Shown here piece by piece: positions 39,901 to 51,900 of a stretch of DNA of 64,000 bases (within the stretch, counting starts at the first letter, position 1; each line of letters opens with the position of its first letter). Source of the DNA: Thunnus maccoyii (taxonomy: Eukaryota > Chordata > Actinopteri > Scombriformes > Scombridae); assembly GCF_910596095.1 (NCBI RefSeq), contig NC_056550.1, forward strand, positions 22,006,001-22,070,000, in the 5' to 3' direction. Made by a program: the position numbers and the translations under genes. The notes below the pieces were generated by a model. The model was given only the letters and a program-made list of their open reading frames with translations, did no database searches and had not been told where the DNA came from.

Positions 39901-42900
39901 CATACATCAAATCCAAACCGTTATCACCAATGCTGAGTGACTTGAACAGCAGTAGTGATTCTCTTCAGATGCGTACCATTTTCTGGCTCCAGAGATTTGT
40001 CTAAAAACCATAACAGTGGTTGCACTATCAGCCTGGCAATTAAAAAGAGCGCACATAAAGTAGTTCTGGGGCTACGACCCAGTGGGGTCCTGTGTAGTCT
40101 CTCCTTATTACCAAAGTGTCAATTCCACCTTCTCTTCTTAAAAGTCTGTTCAGGGTTGTCAGTTACATCTAAGCCATGTAACTCTTGTTCACATCTATGG
40201 AGGACTAGGCTCATGGATGCCTGACCTGTATATTCAAATATATGGTTTATTACCATGACTCCTGTCCTATCTTGGGGACAGACAAGGGTCAGTTAGCATG
40301 TACAGTCCTGTCAATTCTCCAAACCACTCTTTGGCCCTCAAACCACTGGTTTCCTGCTAAGCACTTCGGTGCTTGTCGGTCCTCCTCTTCTTCTTTTGCG
40401 TTGTCTGGGGTCCACCCTCAGTCCTGAGTGTAGCCTTCCTTCCACACAATGTCTTCTTTCTGAGAAATTTGGGGAATTTGGAGAATTTGGTGGAGTGTCA
40501 CACAGGCTTGGGCTTGGCCAGGTGAAACTACTCAGCTACTGTCTGTTTTGGTGTGTGGAAAACCCTCTTCTGGTTCTAGCACCTGCTAGCAGTTTAGCTT
40601 GAATGGCATGGACCCACATGGCTCTCTGCCTGCCCTTTACCGCTGCTGCTGTTGTCAACAGTGCCTGGAGTTGTCCTTTCCACCTAGGAGACGGAGACTT
40701 TGAAAGAGACTTGATGAATACAGGATCACCATATGCAATAAATGAATAGGGTCCTTTGAATGACACTCCCTCCATGTTTCTGTTAGTATTAGTTCAGTTA
40801 GTAGTTAACATCCTCAGTCAGGTATTCATCAGTCCAGAGCAGAGTGGCATTGTTGGGTATCAAAGGTATTCTCCATTAGTACCTCATGACGATGCAATTT
40901 GTACATCTCATTATATCAGACTTGTCAATTAAAGGTTTGCAACGACCTCGTCCCATTTTGTTATTCTGCATTCAATCTGAGACTCTCCAGTCTCCCAAAC
41001 GTGACAGTCATTGGTATTATTCATTTATCGTTTTATTTATTTTTCCTTTATTTATATTTATCTTTACCCTATGGTATCTTTCGTGTTTTTCAATACTATA
41101 TCCTCTTCCCATGGGAATATCACACCATCTCCTCACGATCTCACAAGCAGTCTCCCCTCACCCCAGGAATCGATTACGAGCCATCCTCAGGGGAGGTAGA
41201 CCTCTGAGTTAGGATAGGAGACAAACCCAGATTATTGTGGTAATTTTGCAATACCACTGTGAGAAAGAGGAACTACAATACTGCCAAACTTTACTTTCAG
41301 AGCATCTCAATTTCATCAGTTTAAAATTTCCATCATTATTTTGGGCAATCTCTCTTTTATAGTACCCTGAAATCCTAGTGCTGTCACAAGACTCTGAGTC
41401 ATCTTTACCACAAAGGCTGTCACAGTTTATACTTTATTCTTCCCCATTTTGGTCACACTTCCCTATATTACTCTCTCCTTTGGTTTTCTTGACCAGTGAC
41501 TTGGAAGTCAACCAAAAATAAAACAGGAAGAAAGATTTGAAATTTAAAAAGTAAGTTTAATGAAATGAACAAAAGGAATGCAAATTGGATAGAGAAATTT
41601 CATTCATGTTGAGTTTTTTAGAAGGAATTAATAGAGAAATTTAAAACTTTCGTTGATTTATCTTTGAGTTAATTATTCCATTTCTTCATCCTAATCCTTC
41701 CAAAAACAACCAAATCATTTATTGGAAAAAGTAAAAGTTTTATTCGTTTAATAAAATATCCACTGCTGTATATGGAGCCTTATTATAGTGTTATTCATTT
41801 ACCCATATTTCTTTTGTTATTTTGTGTCCAAACCATTGATTTATCCCCCCTTTTCCTACATGTGTGGGCCCAGGAGTAATATGTACCAGCAGGATAGACC
41901 GAGGAAAGACACACAACCAAATGTTTACAAATCAGACTTGTGGGTTGTTAGGAGGTACATTGACGTACCATGGAGAAAGAGGAAACGGCAGCTTGTTTGA
42001 TTGCAGAATCAGTCAACGCATTTCCACGTGTCACAGGATCACAAAATTGCAACTTTATCTTTGGCTAGAATACACACACTTGTAAGTGTGTACAGTTTAG
42101 CTGCTTGTGCCGAGGTACTGTAAAAGAAAACTGAATAATAGGTTATCATTTGATGTATCCCTTAAATATATCATACATGTTTCAGATAGTGTTTAAGTTC
42201 AGTTTAGTGTTAGTTTTTGTGTGCTATGTCTATTCTAAACTTAGTTCTTTGCTGTGTAAGATGAGGCAGTTGTGTGTTTAACAGTTAAGTTTATTCTGTT
42301 ATACCCTTACCTTAGCCAGTGATAAGATAAACTGTAGTTATGTCGATGTTTATGTGTAAAACTGATAAGCTTTTAGAGGATAGTGTGGTTTGTCCTTAAT
42401 TTAATATAGTAGTAATGTTATTTTGTGATGCTACTTGGTGCTTATGTACTGTCATATATGGTTGTGAAGAAAGACTGTCCCTAGGTTAGCTGAACTTTTG
42501 ACTTATGTTTCTATCTGAGGGTTGGTTCCTGACCTGTAAGGTTAGTAAACAGATGTCTTAAATTCTGTACAAGTAGTATTTAAGGGACTGGTTAAGTGCC
42601 AACCTTTCAGACAAAGAAAAGATAGCTAGGTGGTATGTATCTTTGTCTCCAGAACTATGATGCATTATACTTCTGATTGTATTATTTGATTACATTATTC
42701 CATAACCTGACAATGCTCTCTTTGTGTGTTTATTGAGTGATCAGCAATTTCCCATTACATTACCATTAGGTAACACTCAAGCTTCTATCACTACCCAGTC
42801 ACTCACTATGGCATAGTCAGCAACGTGTTTGTTATCAGATGGTCTACATGCTCGTCTCAATAAATAGCAAGGCAATCATGCTCATTTTCTGCCTCAATCA

Positions 42901-45900
42901 GGAGGGAGAGTGGCTGGATTTAAAGAGGTGTTTCAAAGATATGTGGGAACTGGAAAGAATGATCACCTCTTATCCTGAGCGACGCGCTGTCGTCATATGC
43001 TGAGTAGCAGAACGTCTTAAAGAGGTCAAATAAAACCCCAAAGTATGGTTTACATTTTGTCACTGTTCATACTTTTTTCTTCCCTATTTTGGTCACACTT
43101 CCCTACATTACCTTCTCTCTTGGTTTTCTTGACCAGTTACTTGGAAGTCAACCAAAATAAAACAGGAAGAAAGATTTGAAGTTTAAAAAGTACAAGTTTA
43201 ATGAAATGAACAAAAGGAATTCAAATTGGATAGAGAAATTTCATTCATGATGGGTTTTTTAGAAGGAATTAATAGAGAAATTTAAAACTTTCGTTGATTT
43301 ATCTTTGAGTTAATTATTCCATTTCTTCATCCTAATCCTTCCAAAAACAACTAAATCATTTATTGGAAAAAGTAAAAGTTTTATTCGTTTAATAAAATAT
43401 CCACTGCTGTATATGGAGCCTTATTATAGTGCTTTTCATTTACCCATATTTCTTTTGTTATTTTGTGTCCAAACCATTGATTTATCCCCCCTTTTCCTAC
43501 ATGTGTGGGCCCAGGAGTAATATGTACCAGCAGGATAGACCGAGGAAAGACACACAACCAAATGTTTACAAATCAGACTTGTGGGTTGTTAGGAGATACA
43601 TTGACGTACCATGGAGAAAGAGGAAACGGCAGCTTGTTTGACTGCATAATCAGCCAACGCATTTCCACGTGTCACAGGATCACAAGATTGCAACTTTATC
43701 TTTGGCTAGAATACACACTCTTGTAAGTGTGTACAGTTTAGCTGCTTGTGCCGAGGTACCATTAGGTAACACTCAAGCTTCTATCTCTACCCAGTCACTC
43801 ACTATGGCATAGTCAGCAACGTGTTTGTTATCAGATGGTCTACATGCTCGTCTCAATAAATAGCAAGGCAATCATGCTCATTTTCTGCCTCAATCAGGAG
43901 GGAGAGTGGCTGGATTTAAAGAGGTGTTTCAAAGATATGTGGGAACTGGAAAGAATGATCACCTCTTATCCTGAGCAACGCGCTGTCGTCATATGCTGAG
44001 TAGCAGAACGTCTTAAAGAGGTCAAATGAAACCCCAAAGTATGGTTTACATTTTCCATTACTCTGTCATTTGCAAATGCTTTCATCATTTCAAATGTTAA
44101 TTATAAAGAGAAAAAAAAAACACAACATTTTAATACTGAATGAGAACCATGCACCACACAGACCTGACCTAGTACAATGGGAGAGGATTTTTCAATCATG
44201 GTGGCAACTGAAGCCACTTATCTAAAAAAAAAAACCTGGCGTGCCAAGGACTACAGGCAAAAGCCAAGATGAATAATGCACAACAGGCCGGCAATGAGAC
44301 CCATGTTTCTGCACCAGGATGCTTGTAGCACAGCCAACCCTCTAATGTACGAGCAGGTGAATCGGCTGAAGATAATCTGGCAGGCCCCAGGCTGGGGCTA
44401 CGGAGAGTGCATGTTTCAGTCCATGAAAAGCTTTGTACATTTCCTCAGTCCATAGCACAGTTGGAGGAGCAGATTGGGCTGTGGCTGCCTGCAAGACTGA
44501 GTCCATAGCAGCTTACTCGTAAATCCACTGCCTGCAGTAGTTCCCCAAAGACAAGAGCATTTTCTTATTCTTGGGAAGAGGCATGTTGTTCAAAATTTTT
44601 ACCATCTCTGGTAAGAGGAGGCGCTGTCCATTCTTTAGAACATCAAGTAGACAAAAGCTTCGCCGATGAGGCTCTGCAACATCGCTCAGTCAGCCTTTTG
44701 CAGGAGCAAGATGGAGTCAGAACGACAAGCTTCCGTCAGTGGAGAAGCTATCAGCAGGTCATCAACAATTTACTGTGTGTCAGGTAATTGGATTAGTTGC
44801 ACACCCCTGGGGACCCACAAGCAAAATTTGCTCATTCTTTAACTACTCCTGTGTATTTACAATTGAATCAGCCAATTGCTTGCACTCAGCTGAAGGGTTA
44901 AATGCTCTACAATGATGATAATAGATCATAAACTCGGTTGGAAACCACACATGAATCATGTTAGATCAAAGAAAAAGCCTAAATACACAGCATTATTTAT
45001 ATGAAACTAGACTAGACATTTGCTCCTTCGTATCCCGCTGCTCTTAAATGGCATTCATATATTTCAACATTTCAATCCTTTAGTATTTGCTGTTATTCTT
45101 TTATTCACTTGAACTCTCTTAAACTATATTTAATTGCACCCAACTGTCCTTCCAAAATGTGCCTCCCCTGCACCCCGTCCAAATGCTTTCAATGTTCCAT
45201 GCAAAGCTTTTATTAAAAGCTGATTCTGGACTTGCCTTTCTCTCACAGACATACACCAACCAGACATACAACTTGTTCCTTTCTCTATCTTCCATAGGCT
45301 TTCGTTTCTTTCTTTAGTACCATTTATCTTGTAGCGTCTGTATCTGTTTCACATTCAACGCACAATTTATCATTGTCATACATCCGAATCATTAGTCATA
45401 AGTGTTGGGAAGGTTACTTTACCGGTTACTCTGTTACAAAATGTAAAAGGTAGTGTAATTATTTTAATCACTTTGTCAAAGCAACATAACTTATTACATT
45501 TGATTCCCGTTTGATTACTTTTCTAACAAATGTTTTAAACTGGGCAATAAAGCTAAAAAAGTCCTAAAGGCATAAATTTACACCAGACAGAGTAAACCTC
45601 ACACACAGTCCTCGACACTTATTACTGCCAGACTTTCATTAAAAGTCCTTCAATATAACCAGAATTGAGATCGGATTGTTTGGATTTTACATTTATAATT
45701 AGAAGTACGTGTATATTGTAATTGGATTACTGGTCATGAAGCTACTGTTTTCCTGAAATAGTAGCTTCAGTAGCTTCTTTTCTCTCAACCTCTTTTCTTT
45801 CTCCGCTACGCTGTGTGCGTGTCATCCTTCCCACAGCTCCACCCCCCCAGACCGGGGTATCTGATTTCACATTAGCATTACACACTTTTTCTTACTATTT

Positions 45901-48900
45901 GACCCGTTACTGCTGTCACAATTATATAACTTCTACAATATATGTTTCTTGCATTATATTTCATCATTTATCATATGATTTCAACCAATTCAACTGTTTT
46001 TACAGCTTTATTTTAACAAGAGAGGAGAAAGAAACCTCTTTGTGCTCTTCTTATCTCCTTTTTCTTCCTCCCAGATTACAGCTGCACTAGACTCACACTG
46101 TACTGTAACTTTTACTCTGATTTTATTCCTGCTGTAGTTTCAGCATCCTTTGGTGAATTATCCACTAATTCAGGGTTACTCCCTGATGTGGACTGAATTT
46201 ACTCATATTTGCATTCACATTAATGCATTAGAGCCAAACATGCAGACTAAATATGCAAACACACACGTAGATAAAACTTGCTTGCAGACAATATCAATAA
46301 TTCCCGTTGCAGCATCCAAGATCTCCACCCTCTTCTTATTCCTTTTTTACTTCAGTGGTGGCAGTCTGAGACCTAATAAGCGGAAACTCAGAAAGTATTT
46401 TGCTTTGTGTACACAACCTATAAATTACCACCTAGGTCTCTGAAGCCGTAAGCATAACAAAAGCTTTCTTTTCCCAACGGAGATAGACTCACCGCCGGTC
46501 TTGATTAACCGAAATAAGCCTCTTTCAGTTTACCCCAGAATGTCTTCCCACGGGTTTAACCACTGTGGGTCTTATCTGTGTCAGGCGCAACCTGACGCTG
46601 ACCCGGAAAAAAAAAAAAAAAACACCCTTTGTGGCACTGTGGGGGTTCAAAAACACAAACCGCAGTTTTTTCTCAAATCCACTAACCACTGACCTCAGCA
46701 CTTAACCTAATTAACTCATAGATTAAAACACATTGAGTTAAAGCAAATTTATTCCACTAGATTCCTCTCTTTTCTGCTCAATTTTTAATACTCATCAATT
46801 TTGACATGAATTTGAACATCCACTGAGAGGTTTGCATGGCACATTTGTCCCGAGCAATGCTCTCAGAGAGTTCAGCCAGGACACTGTCCTCAGACACTGA
46901 ACCCTGACCGTGTCCAGGCCTGAGATGCTCACAGCCAAATTGCAGAAAAATACACAGAGTTTCTTTGATCTCAGACAGACCCAGACATGGCGAGGCAAAA
47001 AAACAAATTGCACTTACCAGTCTGTTTTTCTGCTGAGATACTGTTCGTGATGCCAATTTATTATAGGAATCTTGAGCTCGTCAATTCAGAAAACTCTAGG
47101 AGATATTGATGTCCTATGCCAAAAGATTTATTGACAAACACAAACTTAATCGACCGAGGAGACAGCAGCTACAATTCAAAGTGTCGGTGTAAACCCAGTG
47201 AAATGCCACAGCAAATCTGAAGGCAAAGAGCAGAACCACTCTCAGTTATTCAGGCAGTGCTCAGGCGACCTTGTCCCCAGTCACAACATTGCTATAAGAT
47301 TGTTTACTTTTGCACTGTCTCCATGGCAAAGATCATAAAACCAGGTCGGCTCAACCGGGAAGAAAACAGCTGTCTGTCCTTCACTGTCTGCTTGTCTAGG
47401 GGGCATTTCATACATGGTGCAAAATTCCTTAACAGTTGCCAATTAATATTCTGTTAATTGACTAATTGATTCAGTCCGTGTCTTTTAGTATTTGCCTTGT
47501 GTACTATTGTTTTTTTGGTTGTCACAACATCTTCGCTACCCACTGCTTGTTCACATCTTTATCCCTTTTGCTGTGATGACTTCACTTCCCTTAGGGGATC
47601 ATTAAAGTTTCAGCTAATCTATTGCTAGAGATTTTCAACCGTGCAAAAAAACATGAAGTCCATCATGAATCAGAGACAAACTTGGATTTAATCCACAGTG
47701 AGGGAACAGGATTGATCCCAGGTGTTTTTTCTTCGGCCAGAATAAAGATCCTGAACTACATTTTTGATTTGGCTCTAAAACAGCTTTGATTAGCTGTGAG
47801 TTTGCTTATGTAAGAAAGCAGCAGACAAAACCAGCATATTATCATATGTGCTGATGATAATTTAATGTATTAAATTGGACCTGTTTGTTGAGGAAACTGT
47901 AGACCATGTCGTAGTTTTTTCTTCTAACAAACTGCCATTGCAGCAGCAAAGGGATGAAGCAGCAAGCAGGGAAGAACGCTCATTGTAAAATCCAGGCTAT
48001 CAAGGATTTTGGATTCATAATATCCATAATTTCTAAACCAGACCTGCCGATGGAGTCAAAAAAACAGTTGTGGGCGAGTTGTCTGGCTCACTGATAGATC
48101 CAAAGATATGAACTGTCTGAACTCTGCACAGATCATAGTTGCTTTAGTAGGCTTGGCTGACGAAAGGACCATTTTAAACTTTGTCTGTACATTTTTGTCA
48201 CATGATGACATTCCTAGTATTGATACATATCAGTACTCACATCTGTTCTCATGTTAATCATCACCTTGCAAAATCCAACACCTGAGGTTGAGCCTGAGTC
48301 CTCTTTGTTCTCTTTAAAGCTGCTCAGCCTGCGACTTAACTATGAATTTTTAGAAGAGCCTTTGGAATAGAGTTTTTCTATGCAATACAGTGAGTATTGA
48401 CACATACTATATAATGATGTGTGGAAATTCATACCCTAAGAAAAACAAAAGCTCACAGTACAATGAAAAAAAATCATTCCCCTTCACCACCCTCTACTGG
48501 TGTACACACCATTTCTTAAAATTTGATTCACTGGGTCAGATTTGGTGACCAGTTGGATCACTTTAGAGCTTCAGAGCCCTGGTTGTTCTTGTTTTGAGGA
48601 AATTTAAATGCAGAATACATCACTCATAGCTGTCTTTTCCTACACATTTCTTTGCTCTACATCGTTCCCCTGTTTCTACACGTTTCATCAGTGCAGCCTC
48701 TTTTTTTTTAATATATATTTCACCCCGTATCTATTTCAGTCAATGTCAGCGGCGGCTGCGTCTCCATGGCGACGGGCATCGCAACAGGTCTGTGGGAGGT
48801 GAAGGAGTGTGCGTCATCGCAAGCGAAATACATCTGCCGTCAGAACCAGGGCAGCCCCGAGCCCCCCGCCCCTCAGCCCACCCCGAGCCTCAGCGGCTCC

Positions 48901-51900
48901 TGTCCCAGCGGCTGGAAGAGCAAGAGCGACCTACGCTACTGTTACAAGGTTCAACCAGCAATGTTTCACACCATCAATACACATATGCTTGCTGGAAATG
49001 TGTTTTAATTTTAGTCAGATTTTGGTTATTGTTACACTGCTGCCCTGCATATCTCCGTTTGTCAACTCATCATGACCTAAGAGCCATGTTTTCAGCTCTC
49101 TTACAATACATTTTTCAGACAATTTAATTATTTTTTTAATGTTTTATTTAGTTAAAGAAGTAGGACATCTTTCTAAACCCATAAAGGCACACTTAATCCT
49201 TCAGTTTGCTCATAAAAAAAAACTCTCACTGATGGACTAAAATCCCCTGGCTAATGTTCAAATAGTTTATTACCTTTTTCTCGTCGTGAGGCAGACACAT
49301 CTGCAGATGAAGATATGATCACTTTTCACAAATTGGGATGAATAATGTTTTCAAAGTGAGTTAGGAACACAACTTTAAATTCTTTCAACAGTGAAAAATA
49401 ATGTAGCTTTATGATTTCCAAGTCTGATAATAATAATATTAAAATTACATTTCATCTAGAACAGAGACATTGATATGATTTCGTCCAATAGAGTTTAGGA
49501 TTTTAGGAACCTTAATTTTTATTAGCTTATGTATTGTAGAGCAGGGCTTCTCAACCTTTTGTAACTTAAGTTCCACTTCTGATTGTTAAAAAAAAATCAG
49601 AGGACCACCTTCCCAAATAAATGAAAGAAAAAAAAAAAACGTAACATGACAAAAAAAAACTGAGCTGTAAATATTTATTATGCCCCTGTCAGCTGTAATG
49701 ACCAAAATAAATATTCTGCTTACCCTCAGTGAGATGCTGGGGCTTGCTTCTGGGAAATATGAGATTGAGTCGTGGTCGGATGGGTGAGAGGCTGACGTGC
49801 AGAGTAGCATTCAAAGTCGCTTTCAGTTTGTTCTGTGCCTTGGGATTTTGTGAGAGTCACAATGGAAACCCCTGACTCACATAAATACGTGGTGCTGAAA
49901 AGCAAAAGAAATTTGATTGCCTGTTTTGACAGAGAGGGATATTGACTGGCAGCCAGTATCTAGAATGAAGCAAGGTCAACTTGTGTGAACTGAAGCTTCA
50001 GGCTGCTGTCTGCTGATAGTTCCATCAGCTCATTTTCCAAAATAGTGGATAGAGACATGTCTTCTGAAGCAGGATCCACAGAGAAAGCTAGCTAGCTAGC
50101 TAACAGTGGCAGTTGTCTCTACTTAATGATGCGTCATGATTGTATATTCATAACTTGTCATTGAAATTATGCATTTTAATTTGACGTTTTTTATTTGTGT
50201 GAATTCTTTAGCACATTTAGATATAAAAATAACTAGCTTGGGTAAATTACCCCCAAATTTTTTTTTAATCATTTAGCAGTACCACTGCTTCCGCGGCCCA
50301 CTAGATGGCGCTCTGAGGCCCAGCTGTGGGCCACGGCCCACTGGTTGAGAATGGCTGCTGTAGTGTATATAGAGCATTTGATCAAACAAGCCAAATCTTT
50401 TCAGTGCATCAGTGTTTAATATTTTAACCTGATCGACTGAGCAAAACTGCTGTAAAGTTTCATCAGACAAATAAACAAACAGCACTAAGACTCTGGCACT
50501 TAGTCCCAACTTTCAGTTCTCCAATTCTTAATATTAACAGTAAGAGGAAGTAAAAGTACTGCTGGTACAACTTGCTTTACATCAGTATTGCATTGCTAAT
50601 TGGACTGTTATTACATCTTTATCACCTGTGTGCAGGTGTTTCATTTCTCTCAGCTGGAGCAGAGGCTGAGCTGGCTGCAGGCTCACCTGTTCTGCAGGAA
50701 TCACGGAGCCAACCTGCTGAGCATCAGCAGCCCTGAGGAGGAGCTCTTTGTTATGCAAGTCCTCCATGAGGAATTCGGGTGAGTGTACACCTTTCAGCAG
50801 CTGTGATGATGATGACAATGATGATGCTGATGATGATAATGATCTGGCCCACAGGGATTCAGAGGACCATGAGCAGCACTGGTTTTGGATTGGACTGAAC
50901 CGCAGGAACCCCATGGACAATGGCAGCTGGAAGTGGAGTGACGGACTGGCTGTGAGTGACAGTGATACCTGCTCTAAAAAGTTACAACCTAACTTTGTAC
51001 CACTGTGCTGATTGATTCAAAAAATGCTTGAAACAAAATCTGTTTACTCTTTGCCTGTGTCTCAGGTCACGTACCAAAACTTTGGCCGCTACTACTACAA
51101 CATCCGGCAGTGTGCTGCAGCAGACTTGGGCACTATGACCTGGCTGGCCATGCACTGCGACTCTGAGTTAGACTGGATCTGCAAGATCCCCAGAGGTACT
51201 ATAGCACAGGTTTATACTGGATTGGTACATTAGCACTGGCTATCTATAATTCTTTCTGCTCTTTGTATTCAATTTCATGTGACACATATTTATTTTCATT
51301 TTTAGAATTTCCTTTTTCCGCCTACTATTGTTTAGAGATTTCTTTCCCTTTTTCTGTTTCCTTGCATTTTGGGTCTCTCATATTATAAATCTCATGGGTA
51401 CACTTATCCTACATGTGTTTTTAGGTAGCACTGAGAAGGAAACAGAAGCCTCAGAAGGTCAGTCTTATCTTTTTTTTAGCTTTTCAACTTAACCACTCAG
51501 CATACTAATATTATCTTCTGAGTGTGTATTTCAAAACCTTCCTATTGTGTCTCACGACTATCTTTACATCTCATTTTATCTCTCGTCCATCAGGCAAGAG
51601 TTCACCAGAGTGGATTGGTTTCAAGGAGGCCGATTACAAGTTTTTTGACCACCGCACCACTTGGGACCAGGCCCAGAGGATTTGCTCCTGGTTTGGATCC
51701 TCGCTGGCCTCCGTTCACTCCGCTGAGGAAGAGGCTTTCCTGGCGAACACCTTACGCAAGGCACTGCACATATTATCAAAAAGTTCATCTTAATTTGAAG
51801 TTTATTGAATACAAAAATGCAAGGAATTACTAGTGTTTTGGCAAGAAGACCAGCTTTAGGACTGCAAATCTCTGAGAATACAGGCACAAACCTGTCGCCA

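Larger units (their letters stand above)
39800..47434 (-). mobile_element. Decayed endogenous retrovirus, antisense in mrc2 intron 11
   Basis: Several pol blocks read on the minus strand in retroviral order. These are a reverse transcriptase with its VDDLL-type active site and connection region (44860 down to 44240), RNase H (two copies, 44054 down to 41419) and the integrase C-terminus (40775 down to about 40630). At the 5' side a candidate R-U5, primer-binding site and leader donor lie at 47.0-47.4 kb. Every block is broken by stops and frame changes, so it is a non-functional relic. gag and the N-terminal part of RT are not recognisable, and no matching 3' LTR was found near 39.3-40 kb. 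The pol motifs look gamma/epsilon-like. The outer limits given are approximate. Confidence 0.75.

Noticed and set aside
40886..41212. 108-residue hydrophobic plus-strand ORF
   Set aside because: It lies within the ERV between RNase H and integrase remnants; composition is AT-driven and no family is recognised.
42119..42763. Explanation of the copy difference as a deletion in copy 2 through the TAC microhomology
   Set aside because: Possible, but the extra segment starts TG, ends CA and is flanked by a 4-bp near-repeat, which fits LTR insertion better. Kept as the refuting alternative.
41788..43726. Two nearly identical plus-strand ORF pairs (41788-42085 and 43429-43726) that look like a duplicated small protein family
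   Set aside because: They lie opposite minus-strand RNase H remnants in the duplicated ERV unit. Their similarity comes from the DNA duplication, and neither has a promoter or splice context.
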